From the NCBI RefSeq assembly GCF_014595885.1, contig NZ_JABUKC010000004.1:62001-126000 (forward strand): DNA of 64,000 bases. Reading direction: 5' to 3'. This DNA is from Microcella alkalica. Its GTDB lineage: Bacteria > Actinomycetota > Actinomycetes > Actinomycetales > Microbacteriaceae. Shown piece after piece: positions 46,460-54,100 of the stretch; within the stretch, counting starts at the first letter, position 1; each line of letters starts with the position of its first letter. Below the pieces are notes generated by a model that was given only the letters and a program-made list of their open reading frames with translations, did not search any database and was not told where the DNA came from. Position numbers and translations under genes: made by a program.

Positions 46460-48766
46460 TCAGTCGCGTCGCACGCGCTCGGCGCGCTCCACGAGGCGGC
46501 GCGCCCGGGCCCGCAGGCTCGCGAGCCGGAAGCGGCTGCGCAGCCGCTCGCCCCGCGGGGCGGCCGCCGTCGCGCGCTCGATCGCGGCGAGCGCCCCCTG
46601 CCAGGCGCGATCGACCTCGTCGGCATCGACCGCGCGGCCGGAGAACACCGCCTCGTCGGCCGTGCGGGCGAGCGCGGGAAGCTCCTCCGGCGCGTGCGCG
46701 GCGAGGCCCGCCGCGACGAGGGGGCGCGTCTGGCGGGCGGGGATGCTCGCCCCCAGCTCGGCGAGCCGGTCGACGAGCTCGTCCCACGCGCCGGCGACGG
46801 CGAGGTGACCCTCGGCCGCGCGGCGACGGCGCTCGAGGCGGCGGCGCTTGATCGCGGCGATGAGCAGCATCGGGCCGAGCACCAGCAGCAGCGGCACGCC
46901 CGCGGCGAGCATCGCCCCGACGAGCCAGCCGGGCAGGGCAGCGGCGTCGCGCTCCTCGTCGTCGGAGTCGTCGATCTCGACGCTCGTGACGAGGTCGTCC
47001 TGCTCGGTGTCGGTGCGCGGCGGCTGCCGCACCTGCGGCTGCGGCTCGGTGCGCGGCTCGGGGATCTGATCCTGCGGCACGTCGGTCTCGTCGGGCACGG
47101 GGAAGAACGGCACCCAGCCGACCTCGTCGAACGCGACCTCGACCCACGCCGTGACGTCGTCGCCCGTGACGACGACCTCGCCGCCGTCGTCGTCGACCTC
47201 GGGCGCGAAGCCCATGACCACGCGCGTCGGGTAGTCGAGGCTGCGCGCCATGAGCGCGAACAGCGAGGCGTACTGCTCCTCGTCGCCGACCATGCTCGGC
47301 AGCGTCACCATGTCGTTCATGCGGTCGGCGGCGTGCCCGGCGCGCGAGGGCACCTGGTCGTTCGCGGTGCCGCGGCTGTAGTAGCCGGTGGTGGCGAGGT
47401 GCTGCTCGAGGGCGCGCAGCTGCTCGATGGGCGACTCCGCGGTCGCGGTCAGCTCGGCCGCGAGCGCGACGACCGTGTCGGGCACGCCGACGACGGGGGC
47501 CGGCGCGAACGGCGCGATGGGAGCATCCGCGAGCGAGGCGTCGTCGGGCACGCTCTGGCGCGCCGTCGCGATGCGGTAGCCGAGGGCGTCGGTCGCGCCG
47601 CTCGTGACGACGGTCGAGCCGGTCGCGGCGTTGTAGCGCACGTCGGCGCGGTCGGGGGCGCCGTCGGCGCCGGTGAAGTCGATGCGTCGGGCGTAGCCGG
47701 CAGTCGGCAGCCACACGTCGTCGTAGGCGACGACGTCGACCTCGACGGTGCTCGTCGGCTCGGTCGTGGCGAGCGGCGGCTCGGGGATCGTCCGGCCCAC
47801 GAGCCGGAACCGCCCCGAGCCCTCGAGCGCCTCGGCGGCGCCGGCGACGTTCCATGTGACGCCGTCGTAGACATCCATGGTGGCCAGGCGCAGGCGGTCG
47901 CCGGGGCGCAGCCCCTCGACGCGCAGCAGCTCGGTGTCGACCAGATCCTTCGTGTACTCGCGGAACCCGGCGAGCGGGCTCGGCACCTCCAGCGGCTCGA
48001 ACGGCGGCTCGACCTGCTCGCGCAGCACGAAGCGGTCGTCGGTGCGCGGGGCGAGCGCGGCCGCCGCGACGGTGCCGAGCGCGAGGGCCGCGACGACGAC
48101 GATCGCGGTGCCGACGAGCTTGCGCCGCACCATCGGGCGAGCGGCGGATGCGGTGGCCGCCGCCTCGGGGCGCCGCCGCCACCCGAGCCAGACGAGCGCG
48201 ATCGCGGCGAAGGCTCCCCCGCGCGCGAGCGCGAGCACCGGCTCGTCGGTGCCGAGCAGCACGCCGACCGCGTACAGCGCCGCGGGGCCGACGAGCAGGA
48301 GGGCGGCGCGGGCGGGCGTGCGGCGGCGGGTCAGCCAGCGCACCGCGAGGGTGGTGCTCGTGAAGGCGACGATGACCGCGGCGACGTACGGCACGGCGGT
48401 GACGTAGGCGGGCAGGCTCAGCGGCGCCTGCAGCGTGAGGATGTCGGCCCAGCCGAGCACCGGGCCGAGGGCGAGGGCGGCAAGCGAGACGAACGACGGC
48501 AGCGCGATCAGCAGCCCGTCGGCGGGGGCGACGAACGGCGTGCCGAGCAGCACGTACGCCGCGACGAACACCCCGGTGGAGCCGAGCACGCCGAGCCGCA
48601 GTCGCGCGGCGAGGATCGCCGCGGCGGCGCCCACGAGCAGCCCTCCCCCGCCGGCGAGCGCGTAGGCGGCGGAGTCGAAGGCGGCGGCGAAGCCGAGCAG
48701 GCCGATCGCGGCGAGCACGAGTGGCACGAGCACATCGGCGATCGTGCGCGGGGCGAGCGTCGTCAC
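46460..48766 (-). CDS. TgpA-like membrane protein with catalytically dead transglutaminase core
   Basis: 768 residues: N-terminal half with multiple membrane segments, then an extracytoplasmic transglutaminase-like core, a C-terminal membrane segment and a cytoplasmic tail. In the core the usual G-x-C-E-Q-F reads MVGDEEQYASL (Glu496 at the Cys position), and the usual D-x-H-A-W reads DDVTAWVEV (Thr539 at the His position). The surrounding fold is well kept (MARSLDYPTRVVMGF), so this is a pseudoenzyme rather than a decayed gene. GTG 48766 overlaps the DUF58 stop (GTGA). Confidence 0.85.
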   Translation of the reverse strand: MTTLAPRTIADVLVPLVLAAIGLLGFAAAFDSAAYALAGGGGLLVGAAAAILAARLRLGVLGSTGVFVAAYVLLGTPFVAPADGLLIALPSFVSLAALALGPVLGWADILTLQAPLSLPAYVTAVPYVAAVIVAFTSTTLAVRWLTRRRTPARAALLLVGPAALYAVGVLLGTDEPVLALARGGAFAAIALVWLGWRRRPEAAATASAARPMVRRKLVGTAIVVVAALALGTVAAAALAPRTDDRFVLREQVEPPFEPLEVPSPLAGFREYTKDLVDTELLRVEGLRPGDRLRLATMDVYDGVTWNVAGAAEALEGSGRFRLVGRTIPEPPLATTEPTSTVEVDVVAYDDVWLPTAGYARRIDFTGADGAPDRADVRYNAATGSTVVTSGATDALGYRIATARQSVPDDASLADAPIAPFAPAPVVGVPDTVVALAAELTATAESPIEQLRALEQHLATTGYYSRGTANDQVPSRAGHAADRMNDMVTLPSMVGDEEQYASLFALMARSLDYPTRVVMGFAPEVDDDGGEVVVTGDDVTAWVEVAFDEVGWVPFFPVPDETDVPQDQIPEPRTEPQPQVRQPPRTDTEQDDLVTSVEIDDSDDEERDAAALPGWLVGAMLAAGVPLLLVLGPMLLIAAIKRRRLERRRRAAEGHLAVAGAWDELVDRLAELGASIPARQTRPLVAAGLAAHAPEELPALARTADEAVFSGRAVDADEVDRAWQGALAAIERATAAAPRGERLRSRFRLASLRARARRLVERAERVRRD

Positions 48767-50121
48767 GAGAGCCTCCGGATGAGTCGCGGCAGGTCGGCGA
48801 GCGAGCCGACGGTCGCGACGCGCAGCCCGTCGACGACGGAGACGGCGCTCGGCTCGTCGAGCGCGGCGCGCAGCCCGAGGGTCGTGGTGTCGATGCTGAA
48901 GAGCGAACGCACGGCGCGCACGTCGGCGACGGTAAGGCCCGAGCCGCCGACGACGACGAGCAGGCTCGGCGGGGCGAGCCGTCGGGTCGCGGCGCGGGCC
49001 GCCTCGCGCAGGGTCGCGTGGGGCGAGTCGCGCTGCTCGAGCCGGCAGGTGTCGTCGAGCAGCGCGGTCGGCGTCGCCGTGCGCAGCGCACCCGATTCGG
49101 TGACGAGCGCGGCGCTCGTGCCGTCGCGCAGCGCCTGCACGCCGATCGAGGCGGCGATCGAGACGGCGAGCTCGAACTCGTCGTCGCTCGCGCACCGCGC
49201 GCGGTCGACGTCGAGCACGAGCGCCAGCTGCGAGCGCCGGGTCTCTTCGAACTGCCGCACCATGAGCTGGCCGGTGCGCGCCGAGGTGCGCCAGTGCACG
49301 GTGCGACGGTCATCGCCCGGCTCGTAGGCCCGCAGCGCGTGGAAGGTGATGTCGTCGTTCGTGATCGTCGGGGTCGTGGCGCCCTCGAGGTCGCGCGTCA
49401 GCCCTGCGGCGCTCGGCGACAGCCGCGCCGTGCGGGGGTGCACGAAGAGCTCGACGGCATCGCCCCACGCTACGGTGCGGCGCAGCATCCCCAGCTGGTC
49501 GCCGCGCACGGAGAGCGCGGGGCCGGCGACGATGACGGCGCGGCGCTCGGTGGGCACGGCGAAGAGCTCGTCGTGCTCGTCACCGGGGCCGAGCGCCGGG
49601 ATCTCGAACTCGGCGGCGCCCGCGCCGACCGGCAGCTCGAGGCGCGACGGCGACGAGCGGCGCCCGCTCGCGCCCGTGACCACGAGGCGCCCGAGCGCGC
49701 GGTCGCCCGCGACGACGCGGCGGGGCTCGAGCTCGATGCGCACGCGGTAGGCGGTGCGACCGACGAGGAAGGCGCCGCTCACGACAAGGGCGGCGAGCAG
49801 CACCGCACCGAGGGCGGTGAACTCGAGCCAGCCCAGCAGAGCCCCGGCGAGCAGGGAGGCCAGACCGGAGCCGAGCACGATCCAGCCGAGGGCGGTGACG
49901 ACGCCGACGACGGGGCCGAGCGCCCGGCGCACGGCCGACGCGGCCAGGAGGACGGCCGCCCCGACCGCGCTGGTGCGCCGAGCCCTGGCAGGTCGCGGCG
50001 CGCTCGAGCCGCGGCGACGGGGCCGCAGCCGTCTCACCCAGGAGCGCGCGCTCGCACGACGCCGAGCCGGCCGCACGACGCGGCGGGCTCGACGGCCGTC
50101 GGGCTCGGCGGAGGCGGTCAT
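48763..50121 (-). CDS. DUF58 domain protein
   Basis: 452 residues: basic N-terminus of 50 residues, two membrane segments (about 50-115), then DUF58 with the signature LRAYEPGDDRRTVHWRTSARTG at about 268-289 (first and last residues shown in part) and a VWA-like end. Partner of the MoxR ATPase immediately upstream, whose stop it overlaps (ATGA). Paralogue of 18974-20359. Confidence 0.87.
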   Translation of the reverse strand: MTASAEPDGRRARRVVRPARRRASARSWVRRLRPRRRGSSAPRPARARRTSAVGAAVLLAASAVRRALGPVVGVVTALGWIVLGSGLASLLAGALLGWLEFTALGAVLLAALVVSGAFLVGRTAYRVRIELEPRRVVAGDRALGRLVVTGASGRRSSPSRLELPVGAGAAEFEIPALGPGDEHDELFAVPTERRAVIVAGPALSVRGDQLGMLRRTVAWGDAVELFVHPRTARLSPSAAGLTRDLEGATTPTITNDDITFHALRAYEPGDDRRTVHWRTSARTGQLMVRQFEETRRSQLALVLDVDRARCASDDEFELAVSIAASIGVQALRDGTSAALVTESGALRTATPTALLDDTCRLEQRDSPHATLREAARAATRRLAPPSLLVVVGGSGLTVADVRAVRSLFSIDTTTLGLRAALDEPSAVSVVDGLRVATVGSLADLPRLIRRLS

Positions 50122-51086
50122 GCCGCGCGGTAGGCGGGCGGCTCGATGTCGGCGAGCAGCCCCTCGACGATCTGCTCGGCGCGCACGCCGGCGAACGCGC
50201 TCTCGGGGTCGACGATGAGGCGGTGCGCCAGCACGGGCACCGCGAGCTCGCGCACGTCGTCGGGGGTCGCGTAGGTGCGGCCCGCGGCGATCGCCCAGGT
50301 CTTGATCGCGCGGGCGAGCGCCATCGCCCCGCGCATGCTGACGCCGAGCACGACGTCGGCGTGCTCGCGCGTGGCCGCGACGATGTCGCTCACGTAGCCG
50401 ACGACCGAGGGGTCGACGTGCACGTCGGCGGCGAGCCTGGCCATCGTCGTGATCGCGTCGCCGCCGATGAGCGGCTGCACGGCCGAGGCGCGCGCCCGGT
50501 TGGAGGCGTCGAGCAGCAGCGTGACGCTCGTGTCGCGGTCGGGGTAGCCGAGCGAGGTCTTGATGAGGAACCGGTCGAGCTGCGCCTCCGGCAGCGAGTA
50601 GGTGCCGGCCTGCTCGACGGGGTTCTGCGTCGCGATGACCATGAAGGGCGCGCCGACGGCGTAGCCGACGCCGTCGACGGTCACGACCCCCTCCTCCATG
50701 ACCTCCAGCAGCGCGCTCTGGGTCTTGGGGCTCGCGCGGTTGATCTCGTCGGCGAGCACGATCGAGGCGAAGATCGGCCCCTTGTGGAACTCGAACACGC
50801 CCTTGCCCTGGTCGTAGATCGTGACGCCCGTGACGTCGGAGGGCAGCAGGTCGGGCGTGAACTGGATGCGCGAGTGCGTGCCGTCGAGCGTGTTGGCGAG
50901 CGCCTTGGCGAGCACGGTCTTGCCCGTGCCCGGGTAGTCCTCCAGGAGCACGTGTCCGTCGGAGAGCATCGCCGCGACGATGAGACGGATCACGTGGCGC
51001 TTGCCGAGGATCGCCTGGTCGATGTTGCCGACGAGCCGGTCGAAGGCGTCGGCGAACCAGGCCGCCTGCTCGGTGGTGACGGTCAT
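50118..51086 (-). CDS. MoxR-family AAA+ ATPase
   Basis: 322 residues: ILGKRHVIRLIVAAMLSDGH, Walker A EDYPGTGKTVLAKALA, Walker B SIVLADEINRASPKTQSALL, sensor ATQNPVEQAGTYSLPEAQ. Chaperone-like ATPase expected to work with the DUF58 and TgpA-like proteins downstream, perhaps in maturation of the giant surface protein upstream. ATG 51086, 43 bases after the giant gene. Confidence 0.92.
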   Translation of the reverse strand: MTVTTEQAAWFADAFDRLVGNIDQAILGKRHVIRLIVAAMLSDGHVLLEDYPGTGKTVLAKALANTLDGTHSRIQFTPDLLPSDVTGVTIYDQGKGVFEFHKGPIFASIVLADEINRASPKTQSALLEVMEEGVVTVDGVGYAVGAPFMVIATQNPVEQAGTYSLPEAQLDRFLIKTSLGYPDRDTSVTLLLDASNRARASAVQPLIGGDAITTMARLAADVHVDPSVVGYVSDIVAATREHADVVLGVSMRGAMALARAIKTWAIAAGRTYATPDDVRELAVPVLAHRLIVDPESAFAGVRAEQIVEGLLADIEPPAYRAA

Positions 51087-51129
51087 GCGGTCTTCGCCTC
51101 TCGATTCGTGAAGGGATGCTGATGCCGGG

Positions 51130-54100
51130 TCATCGCGGTCGCAGGTTGTTCCACTGCTCGCCGCTGATGGTGTTCGACCAGAACACTTGGCCGGTCGCGA
51201 CCGAGACGATCCGCACCCGGATCTGGCTGTCGCGCCGCGTGCCGAGCGCGTTGTCGATCAGCCGGGAGCCGCTGGCGCCCAGCGAGTAGACGTTGTCGGT
51301 CAGACCGCCGTTGCTGCCGTCGAGGAAGGTCGTGATGCGGTAGTTGCCCGGCGTGAAGTCGCGGTAGTCGATGCCGACCGAGTTGCAGCACGGGGCGTAG
51401 GGCGAGATGCCGCCCTTGTAGATCGTCGCGCTCGGGGCCGGCGGCGGCAGCACGTCGCGGGGCGTCACGGTGTTCGACGTCGTCGAGGCGCCCGTGGCGC
51501 CGTTGTCGACGGCGCGGACCTGGAAGCGGTAGTTCGAGCCGAACGCGCCCTGGAAGGTGTGGCGGCGGTCGCTGCCCACGCGCTGCCAGCCCCAGTTGCG
51601 GCCGTCTTCGGAGATGTTGATCTCCCAGCGGTCGATCTCACCCGTGCTCGGCGCGTTTCCCCACGTGAGCGTCAGGGTGCGATCGCCGCGCGCGCCGACG
51701 GCGGCCTCGGCCCAGTTCGGCGCTCCCGGCTCCGGAGTGGCGGCGCCCGCGCTCCTCGTCGGGGGGCTCTGCAGGCCGGAGGGGCCGATGGCGACGACAT
51801 CGACGGTGTAGCCGTTGCCGACGACGCCGACCGCCGAGCTGGAGAGCGTCGTGCCGCTGACGCGCCCGGTCTGGCCGTCGCTCAGGCGCCACTCGTACTC
51901 GGCGACGTCGCGGCCGTTGCCGTTCGCGGCGCTCCAGCTGAAGTTCACGCGCCCCGAGCCGTTACTCGTGGCCGAGATGGAGACCGAGCCCGGCGCGCTC
52001 GGGGTGCCGAAGGGGCGCGCCGCGGCGCTCTCCGGTGACGTCGTGCTCGAGCCGAGCACGTTGCGGGCGCTCACGCGGAAGGTGTACGCGGTGCCGTTGG
52101 TGAGGCCGCCGATCGTCGCCTGGGCGGCCCCGGCGCCCACAGTGGTCGAGCCGCCCTGCCAGGTGATCGTGTAGTCGAGGATGGGCTCGCCGTTCGTGGC
52201 GGGCGCCTGCCAGCCGATGACGACGGCCTGATCCTGCTCGCTCACGATCGCGGGCGGGGCGGGCTGGTCGGGCACGTCGCGCACCGTGAGCAGCAGTCGA
52301 CCCTGCACGTGCCTGCTCGGATCCTGGGTGGCGTCCTGCACCGTGTACACGACGCTCACGACGCCGATGAAGGAGGCGTCGGGGTCGACCGTCACCGCTC
52401 CCTCGGCCGTGAAGCGCACCTGGGCGCTGGTCTCGGCGGCGTTCTCGACGACGGCGTCGATGACCTCCAGCGACTCGCCCGCGAAGGGGTTGAAGTCGTT
52501 GGCGAGCACGTCGACCGTCGTCGTCACGCTGCGTTGCCCCTTCGCCTCGTCGGTGACCGCCTGCACGAGGGGCCGCTGGGAGGCGACGACCGTCACCGTG
52601 ATCTGGCCGGGCACGACGAAGTCGCGGTAGCGAAGCTCGACGGCGAGGGTGGTGCTCGTGCCGGGCTGCACGCCGAACGGCGCCGAGACCGTGAGCTGCG
52701 AGCCGCCGAGCGATGCCTCGATGCCGTTTGACGGCGTCGAGAGGCCGCCGTACGCGACGTCGGCGATGACGGCGCGGTTCGGGTGGGCCGTCGAGTCGCG
52801 CAGGTCCACCGTCTGGGCCGCCTCCCCCGCCTCGATCTCGAGCGAGAGCGCGGTGAACTCCGGCGGCGCGTCGCGGAAGTCGGGGTCGCCGACCGTCACC
52901 GGCAGTGTCAGCAGCGCGGTGTTGCCGTTCGGGTCGTCGGCCGAGGCGCCGTCGGTGACCTCGAACACGATCGAGGCCTGCCCGCGGAAGCCCTCTGCGG
53001 GCGCGTAGCGCAGCGTGTCGCCGTCGACGACAAGGCTCGAGCCGTCGGCGTCACTGGCCCGGACGTTCTCGGGCCCTGTGAGGATCGCGGGGCGGCCGGT
53101 CGGGACGACGACGATGTCCGCGAGATCCCACTGGATCTCGCCGTCCATCTCGACGATCTGCTGCTCGAGGTCGGGTCGCAGGTACGGCGGCGATTCGCGC
53201 TCCTCCGTCACCGCGGGCGGCACGACGATGAAGGCCGTCGCCGTGAGCGTGTCGTCGTCGGGGTCGGTGACGCGGTAGGCGATCGCGTGGCGCTCGTCCC
53301 CCGGCGTGACCGTGACGGTGCCGGAGGACTGGTCGACCCCGGCGCGGTCGGCGTTCGGCCCCTCGGTCGAGAGCAGCAGGTCGCTGTCGCGACCGTTGGG
53401 GTTGTCGATGAGGTCGCTCACGTCGACCACGACCGGGTCGGTGCCCTCGAGCTCGGAGTCGAGCACGTAGTGGTCGTCGGCGGAGGGGAAGGGGATCTCG
53501 GCCGAGGAGGTGACCTCCACCTGCACGAAGGCGCTGTCGACGCCGCCATTGCCGTTGGTCATCTCGTAGCGCAGCGCGTAGCCGCCCTCGACCTCGGGTG
53601 CGCTGATGATGATCTTCGCGCCGTCGAGCTCCGCTTCGAGTCCGTCGTCGACCTCGAGCAGCTCGCGCGACACGCTCAGCGGGTAGCCGTTGGGGTCGGA
53701 GTCGTTCAGCAGCACCTCGACGGAGGCGGTGCGTCCGGGCCTGACCTGGATGCGGTCGTCGACCGCCGTGGGCTGCGCCTGCACCTCCGGCCGCGGGACG
53801 ACGCCGACGACGATCTCGCCGGTCGCGCGCTCGCCCAGCGCGTCCTCCACCTCGTAGGAGAAGCGGTCGGTGCCGCGCGAGTTGGCGTAGGCCTCGTAGA
53901 CGAACCAGGTGGGCCCGCTGTCGACGATCGCTCCGAGGCCCGGCGGCGCGGCGAGCCCCGCGAGCACGACCGAGTCGCCGTCGGGGTCCACGTCGTCGAG
54001 GGGCACGTCGATGCGCACGGACGAACCGGCGAAGGTGCGGGCGGTCTGCTGCGCGAGCACCGGCGGCTCGTTCGACTCGGCGTCACGCGGCGTCACGACG

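Noticed and set aside
46433-49327. A ~960-codon open frame on the plus strand opposite the TgpA-like and DUF58 genes, and similar long antisense frames at 18410-21520 and 52783-54858.
   Set aside because: They are shadow frames of very GC-rich genes: Arg/Gly/Ala/His-rich, no ribosome sites and no family features, and the opposite strand carries clear conserved proteins.
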